64,000 bases of DNA from Streptomyces sp. WM4235 (GCF_001279725.1 NZ_LGDE01000304.1:17417-81416); one strand, 5' to 3'; positions 37,023 through 46,137 are shown, counted from the first letter of the stretch. Made by a program: numbers and translations. Notes: generated by a model from the sequence alone, not told the origin.

Positions 37023-37940
37023 ATGGGCTTCGTCCTGCCGGTCCTCTTCGCGCTCTTCGCGGCGCTCAGCAACGCCCTCGCCACCGTGCTCCAACGCCGG
37101 GCCGCGCTCACCGTGCCGCAGAGCTCCGGATTCCGGCCCGGGCTGGTCCTCGACCTGCTGAGACGACCCCTGTGGCTCGCCGGGATCCTGGCCGTGATCC
37201 TGGCCGGGGCGGGACAGGCCGCCGCGCTGGCGACGGGCCCGCTGGCCCTCGTACAACCGCTCTTCGTGCTGGAACTTCCGCTCGCGCTGCTCATCGCCAC
37301 GCTGCTGACGCGGCGACGGCTCCCCTCACCGCTCTGGATCGCCGTGGTGGCGGTGGTCGCCGGGCTGGGGCTGGCCCTCGCCGGCGCCGCACCGGCCGGG
37401 AACCGCACCCACGTGGCGCTCGACCGCTGGCTCCCCGTTCTTCTCGCGTGCGCCGTCGCCGTGGCCGGACTGGCCGCCGCCGGACTGCGCCGGCCGCCGG
37501 GACGGGCCCGGGCCGGATGCCTCGGAGCGGCCACCGCCGTCTGCTACGCGCTCACCGCCGGCCTGATGAAGTCCTCGATGCACATCCTCACCGAGGGCGG
37601 CATCGGCGCGTTCCTCACCGCGTGGCAGACGTACGCCTTCGGCGCCACCGGCATCTGCGCCCTCCTGCTCCTCGAACACGCCATGCAGGGCGGCCCACTG
37701 ATCGCCTCGCAGCCCGCGCTGACCTTGGGCGACGCCGGCATCAGCGTGGCGCTGGGCGTCCTGGTGTACGAGGAGCACCTGCGGTCCGGCTGGTGGCTGC
37801 TCCCCCAACTCGCGGGCATCGCACTGATCGCGGTCGGCATCCTGGCGCTGGCCCGGTCGGGCGAGGACGAGGAGGGGGCCGGGGTCGATGAGGCGGCCGG
37901 CGCCGGCAGTGGGGAAGGGACCGGCGACGGGACGGTCTGA
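37023..37940 (+). CDS. DMT/EamA-type integral membrane transporter
   Basis: 305 residues with about nine to ten hydrophobic helices ('[20 protein letters not shown]', '[20 protein letters not shown]', '[20 protein letters not shown]', and so on). The layout resembles actinobacterial DMT-superfamily proteins with two EamA halves. ATG 37023 follows GTGAGGATCG; the frame is open to 36978. The C terminus is a short acidic Gly/Glu/Asp tail. Substrate and direction are unknown. It follows the ATP-grasp pair by 130 bp and might export their product (inference). Confidence 0.82.
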   Translation: MGFVLPVLFALFAALSNALATVLQRRAALTVPQSSGFRPGLVLDLLRRPLWLAGILAVILAGAGQAAALATGPLALVQPLFVLELPLALLIATLLTRRRLPSPLWIAVVAVVAGLGLALAGAAPAGNRTHVALDRWLPVLLACAVAVAGLAAAGLRRPPGRARAGCLGAATAVCYALTAGLMKSSMHILTEGGIGAFLTAWQTYAFGATGICALLLLEHAMQGGPLIASQPALTLGDAGISVALGVLVYEEHLRSGWWLLPQLAGIALIAVGILALARSGEDEEGAGVDEAAGAGSGEGTGDGTV

Positions 37941-37970
37941 GCCCCGCCGCCACGAGTCGGCCCGCCGAAG

Positions 37971-38093
37971 CTACTTGATGACCTCGACCTTCTTGTCCCC
38001 GGCGGCGGCGTGGGCCTGGGCGCTCACGCCGAGCGCGGTGACGACGAACGCGAGCAGGACGGCCACGGTGGCTGCGGCACGCTTGCGGTTCAC
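37971..38093 (-). CDS. 40-residue secreted peptide precursor
   Basis: A GTG start (38091-38093) with AGGGGG four bases upstream opens a 40-codon gene. It encodes a basic N terminus (NRKRAAA), a hydrophobic core ('[17 protein letters not shown]') and a signal-peptidase-like 'AQAHA' site, leaving a mature peptide of about 10 residues ending in GDKKVEVIK. The gene is convergent with the transporter and upstream of the alcohol dehydrogenase remnant on the opposite strand. The product is too short to classify. A signalling role or a surface peptide is possible but not shown. Confidence 0.6.
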   Translation of the reverse strand: MNRKRAAATVAVLLAFVVTALGVSAQAHAAAGDKKVEVIK

Positions 38094-38281
38094 GGTTCCC
38101 CCTGGTGGTTCGGACGCTCCCGCCGGATTCCCGGCGGCGCCCGCAGCCTCCCACCGGGGTCCGCGCCGGACAAGGGCTGCCCGCGCCGCGCGGGTACGGC
38201 CGGGCGGGCGCGGAACGGGGCCTCGGGTGCGGCCGGCCGGTAGCGTGCGGGACAGTCGAGCGAGGGCGGAGGGCGGATTCC

Positions 38282-39342
38282 ATGCGCGCGGTGGTGTTCG
38301 AGCGGTTCGGTCAGCCGGCCGAGGTACGCGAGGTGCCGGACCCGACCCCGGCGGCGGGCGGCGTCGTGGTCCGTGTGGAGGCCACCGGCCTGTGCCGCAG
38401 CGACTGGCACGGCTGGTGGGGCACGACCCGGACGTCGTGCTGCCCCACGTGCCCGGGCACGAACTCGCCGGGGTCGTCGAGGCGGTGGGCGCGGGGGTCA
38501 CCCGCCGCGGGGTCGGTGACCGGGTCACGGTGCCGTTCGTCTGCGCCTGCGGCAACTGCGCCGACTGCGCGGCCGGCGACCACCAGGTATGTGCTCGACA
38601 GACGCAGCCCGGTTTCACGCACTGGGGGTCGTTCGCCGAGTACGTGGCCCTGGACCATGCCGACGTGAACCTGGTGCCGCTTCCGGACGAGCTGTCGTAC
38701 GACACCGCCGCCGGGCTGGGCTGCCGGTTCGCGACGGCGTTCCGGGCGGTGGTCGCGCGGGGCAGGGTGGCGCCGGGCGAGTGGGTCGCCGTACACGGGT
38801 GCGGCGGGGTAGGGCTGTCCGCGGTGATGATCGCGGTGGCGGCCGGCGCCCGGGTCGTCGCCGTGGACACCGCTCCGGGAGCTCTGGACCTGGCGCGGCG
38901 GTTCGGGGCCGCCCACGGTGTGGACGCCCGTTCGCTCGACACGGCGGAGGCCGTCCGTGAACTGACCGGCGGCGGGGCCCACCTCTCGCTCGACGCCCTG
39001 GGGTCCCCCGCGACGGCGGCCGCGTCGGTCGCCGGGCTGCGCAGGCGCGGACGGCACGTGCAGGTCGGGCTGCTGCCGTCGGCGGCCGGACGGACGGTCC
39101 TGCCGATGGAACGGGTGATCGGCTGGGAGTTGGAGATCCTCGGCAGTCACGGCATGGCCGCCCACGCCTACCCTCCGATGATGGAACTCGTCCGCTCCGG
39201 CGCACTGCGCCCGGACCTGCTGGTGACGGCGACGATCACGCTGGACGGGGCGTCGGACGCGCTCGCCGCGATGGGCACCGCCCCGGGAAGCGGGATCACC
39301 GTCATCCGGCCCGCGGCGGTCGCCGGGCCCCGGGTGGGCTGA
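38282..39342 (+). pseudogene. Zinc-dependent alcohol dehydrogenase with a frameshift
   Basis: The N-terminal 45 residues ('[20 protein letters not shown]' to '[10 protein letters not shown]') are in one frame; from 38419 on, the protein continues in another ('[18 protein letters not shown]' to the end at 39342). One base is missing immediately after 38416: restoring any base gives W-x-G-H-D, as in related enzymes. All key residues survive: catalytic zinc C in 'LCRSD' and H in 'PGHE', the structural zinc cysteines in '[17 protein letters not shown]', and '[10 protein letters not shown]' for NAD(P). The enzyme would oxidise alcohols. This is either a very recent pseudogene or a sequence error; only resequencing can tell. 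Confidence 0.85.
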
Positions 39343-39472
39343 CCGCGGGTGCACTGACCGCGGGTACGGGCCGGCCGCGGGGTCTCGCCGGCTCGGTCGT
39401 CACACGGGCGGGAACTCTCCGTGGTCGCCGGACGTCTGACCATCTGACGACGGACCATCGGGGGGACGGGAC

Positions 39473-40132
39473 ATGACGATCACACTGGCCGAGGAGATCA
39501 TGCTGCTCTCCCTGGACGACGAGTCCGGGGCGGCGAAGCAGCGAGAGGCCGCGGGGTGGGCGGTCGCGGGCGGAATCCTGCTCGAACTGGTCATGGCGGG
39601 GCGAGTGTCGGTGACGGGCAGGCACCTGGAGCTGACCGACGCGACCCCCACCGGACAGCCGCTGCTCGACACCCGCCTCCACCTGCTCGAAACGTGGATG
39701 CGCGGCAAGAGCAGGCGTCGGGTGACGGACTGGCTGACCAAGGACCACACGAAGGCGGTCGGAGCCGCCCTGGAGAGCCTGCGCGATCGGGGTGTGGTCC
39801 TGGAGACTCACCACAAGGTGCTGGGCGTGTTCCCGACCCGTCGCCATCCCGAGGCCGACGGTTCGGTGGAGCGGGAGTTGCGGGACCGGCTCGACGCGGT
39901 CGTCCTGGGCGGTGCGGACCCGGACGAGCGGACGGCGGGTCTGATCGCGCTGATCCACTCCGCGAAGCTGGGGCGGCTGGTCTTCCCCGACGCTCCCCGG
40001 AAGGAGACCGCCGCGCGCCTGGGGGAGATAGCCGACGGGCAGTGGGCCGCCGAACACGTCCGCAAGGCCATCCGCGACATGCAGGCGGCGATGGCCGCGG
40101 CGACGGTCGCCACGGTCGTGGCGGTCACCTGA
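39473..40132 (+). CDS. GOLPH3/VPS74 (GPP34) family protein
   Basis: 219 residues starting at ATG 39473. The N-terminal 'MTITLAEEIMLLSLDDESG' (abridged), 'GWAVAGGILLELVMAGRV' and the middle 'TDWLTKDHTKAVGAALESLRDRGVV' follow the GPP34 pattern. In eukaryotes the family binds phosphatidylinositol-4-phosphate at the Golgi; in actinobacteria it is common and of unknown function, probably peripheral on the membrane. A hydrophobic Ala/Val stretch ends the protein. No operon partner is evident. Confidence 0.85.
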   Translation: MTITLAEEIMLLSLDDESGAAKQREAAGWAVAGGILLELVMAGRVSVTGRHLELTDATPTGQPLLDTRLHLLETWMRGKSRRRVTDWLTKDHTKAVGAALESLRDRGVVLETHHKVLGVFPTRRHPEADGSVERELRDRLDAVVLGGADPDERTAGLIALIHSAKLGRLVFPDAPRKETAARLGEIADGQWAAEHVRKAIRDMQAAMAAATVATVVAVT

Positions 40133-40323
40133 GGGCCGTCGCGATGGCGTCGAAGGCGTCGCCGGAGGCTCCGTGGGGGCGGGGCGGCGTCACGCCGACC
40201 GCTGAACACCTCGCGGCAGATCGGCGTCGCGGTCACGGGGCCCTGATGGACACGTCGGTGGCGTAGATTCGCGGCAGCTCCGGGACACTCCCGGGTGCGG
40301 TCGAGGTCTGGGAGCGGTGCCGC

Positions 40324-41214
40324 GTGGCGCGTGTGGGTGTGGGCGGGTCGGCGACTCGACGGGTCGTGTTGGCTACCGACGGCTTCGGCTGCGCCGAGGA
40401 CGCGGAACTGCCCGTCCTCGTGGCCGCGCTGCGCGAGCGAGGCGTCGACGCGGTCGCGGTCGACTGGGCCGAGGAGGGCTACGACTGGGCCGCGCCGGAC
40501 GTCGTCGTCATCCGCTCGACCTGGGACTACTCGGAGCGGCTGCCCGAGTTCCTCACCTGGGTCGACGGAGTGGACGCGGTGACCGCCCTGCACAGCCCTG
40601 CCGAGCTGGTGCGCTGGAACAGCGACAAGGTGTACCTCGCGGAGCTCGCGGCCCGGGGAATCCCGACGGTCCCGACCCGCTTCATCGCGCCCGGCGATCC
40701 CGTGACGCTGCCGCCGGGCGGTGAGATCGTCGTCAAGCCGTCGGTGTCGGCCGGCTCCCGTGACACGGCCCGGTACACGCCGGCCCAGCGGGAGGCGGCC
40801 TCGGCTCACGTCCGGATGTTGCACGGGACCGGGGCGACGGCGATGGTCCAGCCGTACATGGAGCGGATCGTCGACGGGGAACGGGCGCTGGTGTTCCTGG
40901 GCGGCGAGTTCAGTCACGCGGTCCGCAAGGGCCCCGTGCTCACGGACACCGGCCGCATCGACAACACCCGTGTCCCACACCCCGACCTGACCGCACACAC
41001 GCCCTCGGCGGCCGAACTCGCCCTGGCCGGCGCTGTGCTCGCCGCGACGGCCTCCCGCACGGCCGGCCCGTTGGCCTACGCCCGGGTGGACCTGGCACCG
41101 GCCGGGGACGGCACCCCCGTCCTGATGGAGCTGGAACTGATCGAGCCCAACCTGTTCCTGACGATGACCCCGGGCGGCGTGGAACGGTTCGTGGAGGTCG
41201 TCCTGGGGTTGTGA
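40324..41214 (+). CDS. ATP-grasp protein (glutathione synthetase-like fold)
   Basis: 296 residues from a GTG; several in-frame GTG codons follow, so the start may be slightly later. 'PDVVVIRSTWDYSERLPEFL', 'VRWNSDKVYLAELAARGIP', 'EIVVKPSVSAGSRDTARY' (ATP lysine), 'MVQPYMERIVDGERALVFLGGEF' and 'LMELELIEPNLFL' (metal-binding E-x2-E-x-N) define the family that includes the cycloserine ligase DcsG. It likely forms an amide or peptide bond. Its 3' part is antisense to the eroded end of the neighbouring hydrolase gene. Confidence 0.85.
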   Translation: MARVGVGGSATRRVVLATDGFGCAEDAELPVLVAALRERGVDAVAVDWAEEGYDWAAPDVVVIRSTWDYSERLPEFLTWVDGVDAVTALHSPAELVRWNSDKVYLAELAARGIPTVPTRFIAPGDPVTLPPGGEIVVKPSVSAGSRDTARYTPAQREAASAHVRMLHGTGATAMVQPYMERIVDGERALVFLGGEFSHAVRKGPVLTDTGRIDNTRVPHPDLTAHTPSAAELALAGAVLAATASRTAGPLAYARVDLAPAGDGTPVLMELELIEPNLFLTMTPGGVERFVEVVLGL

Positions 41215-42241
41215 GCGTCCGGCGGGGCGGGGGCCGGTGCTCGGTCGCCCCGGATCGGCGGGGACCGATGTGCGGAGCGGCCGGGGACCGGAACCGGAAG
41301 GGGTTCTCCGGGGTCAGCTCGTCGGCCTCCTCGATCATGAGATCCCGAAGCTCCGGCGGGATGGTCCGGTCCTCGGTGAACCGCAGGTAGGTGCGCGGGA
41401 TCCGGCCCCACGACTCGGGCAGGCCCCGGGTGTCGGCGGCGCCGATCTCCGCCGACTCGTCGGGCTCCAGGATGTTGAGCAGGGTACGGACCTCGTCGTC
41501 CGTGCGGTCGGCGGCCATTGCCTCCCGGACGACCCGCAGGAACTCGGGGTCGCCGGAGCGCCAGTTGACCCGGTTGACCCCCCGTTCCGCGGGCGTGGGC
41601 ACGACGGGCAGGCGGAAGATGGCGCTGCCGGCGGCCTCGGGGGCGGTCATCAGCTGCTGCATGGTGGCCCGCGCGGAGGGACGGAAGGCCGAGACGCGGA
41701 CGAGGTGCGAGATCAATTCGGGAACCCGGTCGACCACGGTGTTCAGCGTGAGTCCGCCCATGCTCTGACCGACCAGCACCACCGGGCCGAGCCGGTGTGC
41801 CCGCCGCACCACGTCGGCCACGTGGTCGGTGAAGTGGGCCGATGTGACCTTGGCCGTCGTCGAGGGTTCGGTGCGCAGCCCCTCGGGGTCCTGCGGTGTC
41901 CGGTAGGAGCACGGGAAGTAGGCTCCGAGCCCGTGGCCGGGCAGGTCGACCGCCACCGCCAGTGGTGTGGCCGGAAGGGTTTGCCGGGTCGCGGTGTCCG
42001 GTGCGGTGCATCGCAAGGCGGAGGACCGCCGCTTGTACTGGACGTACTCCGACAACGCGGCGAGGTGCCGTGCCGGGCGCCGCGACACGGTGAACCCTTC
42101 CGGCCACAGCACTGGGTGCCCGCGCAGGGCGAGGTCGGCCAGGACGGGGGCCCACCCGTAGGAGTTGCCGCCCGCCCCGTGCACCGACACGAAGACGGGC
42201 CTCGTCGAGGACCGGGCAGCCGGATCGGCCTTCTCGTTCAC
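40940..42241 (-). CDS. Alpha/beta hydrolase with eroded C terminus
   Basis: 433 residues from a GTG at 42239-42241. The core is a good alpha/beta hydrolase: 'VSVHGAGGNSYGW' (oxyanion loop), the nucleophile elbow 'GQSMGG' and cap region 'TPENPFRFRS' close to a candidate catalytic His in 'APHIG'. After that histidine the expected last helix is missing. The frame runs on for about 110 residues of Pro/Arg-rich, antisense-looking sequence through 275 bp of the convergent ATP-grasp gene. The original stop was probably lost by a small deletion. The substrate is unknown; activity may remain if the tail is tolerated. Confidence 0.65.
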   Translation of the reverse strand: MNEKADPAARSSTRPVFVSVHGAGGNSYGWAPVLADLALRGHPVLWPEGFTVSRRPARHLAALSEYVQYKRRSSALRCTAPDTATRQTLPATPLAVAVDLPGHGLGAYFPCSYRTPQDPEGLRTEPSTTAKVTSAHFTDHVADVVRRAHRLGPVVLVGQSMGGLTLNTVVDRVPELISHLVRVSAFRPSARATMQQLMTAPEAAGSAIFRLPVVPTPAERGVNRVNWRSGDPEFLRVVREAMAADRTDDEVRTLLNILEPDESAEIGAADTRGLPESWGRIPRTYLRFTEDRTIPPELRDLMIEEADELTPENPFRFRSPAAPHIGPRRSGATEHRPPPRRTLTTPGRPPRTVPRRPGSSSGTGWARSVPAPSGRGCRPRPVPGPPGRRPTGRPCGRPSRRAQRRPGRVRPPRACVRSGRGVGHGCCRCGRCP

Positions 42242-42535
42242 GTGCGTCGCGTCATTCGTGGGATCACACCGGCAAGTCGATCCGGTGGGACCGGTCCTTT
42301 TCGGCCGCGCCCGATCGCCGCCGAAAGAGTCCGAACGGGCGAATCGGGCCTTGGACAACCACGACCACGGTGGGGCTTGTGCTCGGCGGAAACGCGTCGC
42401 TAGAGTCCCGATTACACGTGTAACCCAGCTGCGCGCACCGGTGACCTGCGCGAGCGTTCCGGACATGCATCACCACGCCTGGCCTCGCACCGACCCCGCC
42501 GGCCCTCCGGGCCGCGCCGCACAGGAAGGGCCGCA
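42242..42535. other. Divergent promoter region between two alpha/beta hydrolase genes
   Basis: These 294 bases contain no supportable gene. ACACGTGT at about 42414-42421 is a perfect palindrome in the middle of the spacer and a candidate regulator site. Base composition is slightly lower in GC than coding sequence. Confidence 0.4.
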
Positions 42536-43507
42536 ATGACGCAATCTCCTCCCGCCGCATCCGCGCCAGTCGCCTTCGATCCGCCCGACACGACCTGGCC
42601 TCCTCCTCCATACCGGGCCCCCGAGCCCCCGGTGACGGACGAGCACGGGATACGCCACCACGACGGGATCACGTACGCCACCACGCCCGGCTACCGGCCC
42701 CGGCTGCTGGACGTTCGGGTGCCGGCGGGCGAGGGACCCTTCCCGGTGGTGGTCTGGATCCACGGCGGCGGATGGCTGGACGGCGACCGGCGCTACCCGC
42801 CGCCGACCGTGCCGGCCGCGCTGCTGCACGGTGCGGTCCTGGGGGCCGGACTCGCCCTCGTCTCCATCGACTACCGGCACAGCCTCGAAGCCCCCTTCCC
42901 CGCACAGTTGCACGATGTGAAGGCCGCCATCCGCTACGTCCGCGCGTACGCCGGGGCCCTCGGCCTCGACGCCGACCGGATCGCCGTCTGGGGGGAGTCG
43001 GCGGGTGGGCACCTGGCCGCGCTCGCGGGCCTGGTCGGCCCCGACACCGCGGACGGAGCGGCACTGGAGGGCGCGCACGGCGTGGGCTCCGGGGACACCA
43101 CCGTGCGGGCGGTGGTCGACTGGTACGGGGTCTCCGACCTGATCTCCCTCTCCGAGCACCCGATGCCGCCGATGCCCCCCGGTGTCGAGTTCCCCGACCC
43201 GTACGAGGCCCTCCTGGGTGCGGGCGTGGCCGAGCGCCCGGAACTGGCGAAGGCCGCCGGCCCGGTGACGTACGCGGCGGTTGCCTCGAACCCGCCGCCG
43301 TTCCTGCTCGTCCATGGCCGGCTGGACAGGCTGGTCCCGTACAGCCAGAGCAAGTTGCTCGCCGCCGCGCTGGAGAGCGCGGGCGGCGAGGTCGTCCTGC
43401 GGCCGGTGGAGGGCGCCGACCACATCTTCCTCGGCTCCCCCGACGTCCCGCGCATCGTCGCGGAGAGCGTCGCGTTCCTGTCCCACCACCTCCGCGCCAG
43501 GAGCTGA
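42536..43507 (+). CDS. Alpha/beta hydrolase, esterase/lipase type (BD-FAE/HSL-like)
   Basis: 323 residues. The oxyanion motif 'HGGGW' (in 'VVWIHGGGWLDGD'), the nucleophile elbow 'GESAGGHLA', and the later 'HGRLDRLVPYSQ' (acid) and 'GADHIF' (His) complete the catalytic triad of the HSL/BD-FAE esterase group. ATG 42536 follows CAGGAAGGG. No signal peptide, so cytoplasmic. It would hydrolyse short-chain esters. A degenerate, repeat-rich stretch follows it. Confidence 0.88.
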   Translation: MTQSPPAASAPVAFDPPDTTWPPPPYRAPEPPVTDEHGIRHHDGITYATTPGYRPRLLDVRVPAGEGPFPVVVWIHGGGWLDGDRRYPPPTVPAALLHGAVLGAGLALVSIDYRHSLEAPFPAQLHDVKAAIRYVRAYAGALGLDADRIAVWGESAGGHLAALAGLVGPDTADGAALEGAHGVGSGDTTVRAVVDWYGVSDLISLSEHPMPPMPPGVEFPDPYEALLGAGVAERPELAKAAGPVTYAAVASNPPPFLLVHGRLDRLVPYSQSKLLAAALESAGGEVVLRPVEGADHIFLGSPDVPRIVAESVAFLSHHLRARS

Positions 43508-43611
43508 CAAGCACCTCGCGCCCCGCAACCGGACCTCGACCCGCTCCCCCGCCACGGCTGCCGAGGCACGGGGCCGCCCTGGGCGGAGCGCGCCTGCCGG
43601 CCCGGCAAGCC

Positions 43612-43711
43612 GTACGCGGGCCGGTACGCGGGCCGGTACGCGGGCCGGTACGCGGGCCGGTACGCGGGCCGGTACGCGGGCCGGTACGCGGGCCGGTACG
43701 CGGGCCGGTAC
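43612..43711. repeat. 12-bp minisatellite, 8.3 copies of GTACGCGGGCCG
   Basis: Eight exact head-to-tail copies (43612-43707) plus GTAC. The unit is 4 codons long, so any frame through it repeats 4 residues. It has no spacers and so is not a CRISPR array. It lies about 100 bp after the esterase stop, in non-coding sequence. Confidence 0.95.
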
Positions 43712-43822
43712 GGTCTCCTCCCGTAGCGGCGCCGGGCCGAGGGCCGGGCCACACTGCCCCGGCGCTTCCCGGACCTCGAACGCGCTCGGGCGCGATGCGC
43801 TCGTGAGCGGCACCGTCGGGCT

Positions 43823-43862
43823 CTTCGTGGCAGCTTCTTCGTGGCAGCTTCTTCATGGCAGC
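43823..43862. repeat. 14-bp tandem repeat, about 2.9 copies of CTTCGTGGCAGCTT
   Basis: Two exact copies (43823-43836, 43837-43850) and a partial third (43851-43862) with one change. Like the 12-bp array just upstream it marks a slippage-prone region. A 14-bp unit shifts the reading frame with each copy gained or lost. Confidence 0.85.
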
Positions 43863-44334
43863 GGGCGACATCTCGGCGAACCGGGTGACCGGTTCCGGGA
43901 TCGGCGCCCTCGACTCCCTTCGGTGCGGCGACTTCGAGGCCGAGGAGGCGCTCGTCGAGCGGGGATTCCTCCCGACCGGAGCCGGCCGGCCGGCCACGAG
44001 AAGCTAGTCGAGGACGGGCAACCGCGCGTCGTGGCCGAGGAGACGGGCAGCGGCGGGTGGGTTTCGCCGTCTCGCCCCGCCTCCCGGCGGCACTCGACGC
44101 GACGGGCCGGGACCGCCGCCACGCGCTCGCGGCAGGCGAGTGGTTCGCGCACCGTGCAGGGGAGGGCGGGTCCATCCGTGACCGAAGTCGCCTCCGAGAC
44201 CCTCGACGGACCCTCTGCGCTCGCCCGCGGCGGCGTGCGGCAGGAAGGGGGGCCTGTACTGCCGAGCGGTGTGAACACGGGCCGTCGAGCGGCCCGCGGC
44301 GCTCGCCGGCGTGCCCCGGACAGGGGGTGTACGC

Positions 44335-44953
44335 CCCGCGCCGTCGATCGGCACTCCCGGCGAGTCGGTGGCCTTCGGACTGTCCGAGGTGTTCGAGGGT
44401 CGCGCCCCCGATCTGGTGGTGTCGGGCACCGACTTCGGCCCCAACCTTGCCGGTCTGGCCACCCTCCGGCACGGTGGGCGGTGCGGTCGCCGCGCTGGAG
44501 TCCGGTGTGCCGGCCATCGCCCTGAGCACGGGCGGTGTGACGACGCCCGATCCGGTGACCACGGTCAACGCGAGCGGGCCGACAGTGGACTTCGCGGTCG
44601 AGTTGATCGACCGGCTGCGCCTCCGGGCGCCCCGGTCCGGTCCACTCCTGCCCCCGGGGATCGGGCTGAACGTCAACCATCCGGTCGTCGGCGCCGACGG
44701 CAAGGGCACCGCGGCCGGGGTGGCCTCGACCGTCCAGGACCCGCAGACCCTGCTGAGGCCCGACCTCACCGACGCCGGCGACGGCACCTGGAGGATGGGC
44801 GTGCAGGTGGACCCGAGACCCGCCGCCCGGGGCGGCAACGTGGAGGCCGTCGGCGCGGGCAGGATCGCCGTCAGCCCGATGAGCGCGGACCGGAACACCG
44901 GGCCCGTGGACTTCATCCGCACCGCCTCCCTGATCGCCGGGCTGCGCCCGTAG
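44335..44953 (+). pseudogene. Broken SurE-like 5'/3'-nucleotidase
   Basis: Two frames carry consecutive SurE pieces. The first (about 44335-44463) reads 'GTPGESVAFGLSEVFEG' and 'PDLVVSGTDFGPNLAGLAT'; the second continues from 44465 with 'SGTVGGAVAALESGVPAIALS' (abridged) to a stop at 44953. The shift falls at 44464 within the expected 'N-x-SGTVGGA' motif. The N-terminal NDDG metal-binding motif expected at the start of SurE could not be found upstream. So the gene has lost its catalytic start and has a frameshift. SurE removes phosphate from nucleoside monophosphates; this copy cannot be active. Confidence 0.75.
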
Positions 44954-45015
44954 AACCTGCCGGGCGGTGGGCGTCTGCCGGGGAACGCACCCCGACCGGG
45001 CGCACCCCGCCCCGG

Positions 45016-46137
45016 TCAGCCCGTCGGCGGCGCCGTCGCGGCCGACGGGTGGCGGCGGCGTCGGGAACGGCGTACGGACAGCAGGGTCACCGCCGTACTC
45101 GCGAGGACCAGCAGGGCTCCCGCCACCGTCGGCAGCCAGACGGGCACGCCGCCCGCCGTGAGGAGTTCGTCCCGGTACAGGACCTGCCGGAACGGGGTGT
45201 CCTTCGCGGTGGCGCGCAGTTCGTGGTCCCCGTCGATGCGGCTGGGGTCGGGGAACCGTTGGTCGATCGCGGTCAGGAACACCGGCGCGGCGCCGCCGGT
45301 GAACTCGGCCAGGGAACCCTCCGGGGTGACCGTCCCGGCGAAGGTCACCTCCGGGGCGGCCCCGCCGATCGGGGACGCGGGTTCCATCCGGTGGTCGGCG
45401 AGTACGTACAGGCCCAGCGCCTGGGCGGACTTGGCGAGTCGGGACAGTCGCATCGGGTAGACGAGTCGGTCACTGGCGAAGCTGATGCGCAGCGGGTCGA
45501 GCTCGCCGCCCAGCGTCGCGCCCTGTTCGCGGGGGGCGAGGCGGACGGCGACGTACTCCCACTTCCGGTCGACGTACGGCTTCAGCTCCGAGGCGAGCCG
45601 GTCGGGCAGTGTGAAGTCGTTGCTCTCCAGCCAGTCGCCCAGGGCGTCCGGGTCGGTGGCGGTCAGTCGGGCGACGTCGAAGTCGCCGAGCCGTTCGCGG
45701 CCGACGACACCGACGGACGGGGCGCCGGCGCCGGGCCGTGCGGCGCCGGCTCCGTCGAGGCGGCCGGAGGAGAAGGGCCAGTCGCGGTCGCGGGGCCAGA
45801 AGTAGGTGCGGGTCTTGTGCTCGGGGCGGGTCAGCCGACCGAGTTCGGGGATCAGGTCCGGGTCGCCGAGTTCGACGCCGGCCCGCGAGGGCACGGGCAT
45901 GATCCATGCGGCGCGTTTGGCGTCACCGCCGACCGTGAACCGCATCACGATCTGTTCCGTGTGGCCGTCCCACCGCACGACCGAGGTCTCGCGGGCCACC
46001 CCGATCCGGGAGAAGCCGTCGGGGACCATCGCCCCGCAGCCGCAGGCGTAGGCGGGGTCGACAAGGCTGCCGAGTTGCGTCGCGAGCAGGGCGAGCAGGA
46101 CGGCCAGTACTCTTCGTCTCTTCGTTGCGTTCCACAC
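45016..46137 (-). CDS. DUF2330 membrane-anchored surface protein
   Basis: 373 residues from a GTG. It has a signal peptide ('RRRVLAVLLALLATQLGSLV', then 'AYACGCGAMV' with two cysteines that are typical of DUF2330 N termini). The large external domain has 'AAWIMPVPSRAGVELGD', 'RTYFWPRDRDWPF' and 'DALGDWLESNDFTLP'. A C-terminal transmembrane helix ('VWLPTVAGALLVLASTAVTL') and a basic tail anchor it. Function unknown; exposed on the outer face of the membrane. It is divergent from the small hypothetical gene at 46393. Confidence 0.85.
   Translation of the reverse strand: MWNATKRRRVLAVLLALLATQLGSLVDPAYACGCGAMVPDGFSRIGVARETSVVRWDGHTEQIVMRFTVGGDAKRAAWIMPVPSRAGVELGDPDLIPELGRLTRPEHKTRTYFWPRDRDWPFSSGRLDGAGAARPGAGAPSVGVVGRERLGDFDVARLTATDPDALGDWLESNDFTLPDRLASELKPYVDRKWEYVAVRLAPREQGATLGGELDPLRISFASDRLVYPMRLSRLAKSAQALGLYVLADHRMEPASPIGGAAPEVTFAGTVTPEGSLAEFTGGAAPVFLTAIDQRFPDPSRIDGDHELRATAKDTPFRQVLYRDELLTAGGVPVWLPTVAGALLVLASTAVTLLSVRRSRRRRHPSAATAPPTG

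Larger units (their letters stand above)
43508..44334. other. Repeat-rich degenerate stretch without a convincing gene
   Basis: The open frames here change every few hundred bases and none has a family signature or good ribosome site. The stretch contains two minisatellites and a 50-codon open frame at 43855-44007 of unclear status. It may be the decayed upstream part of the SurE remnant. Confidence 0.5.

Noticed and set aside
38416..38419. Programmed ribosomal frameshift in the alcohol dehydrogenase
   Set aside because: No slippery heptamer, pseudoknot-like stem or internal Shine-Dalgarno is evident at the shift; a simple deletion explains it.
43612..43711. CRISPR array
   Set aside because: The 12-bp units are contiguous with no spacers.
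43855..44007. Small gene of 50 codons
   Set aside because: The ATG lies inside the 14-bp repeat array, has no ribosome site and encodes no recognisable product; left as part of the degenerate stretch.
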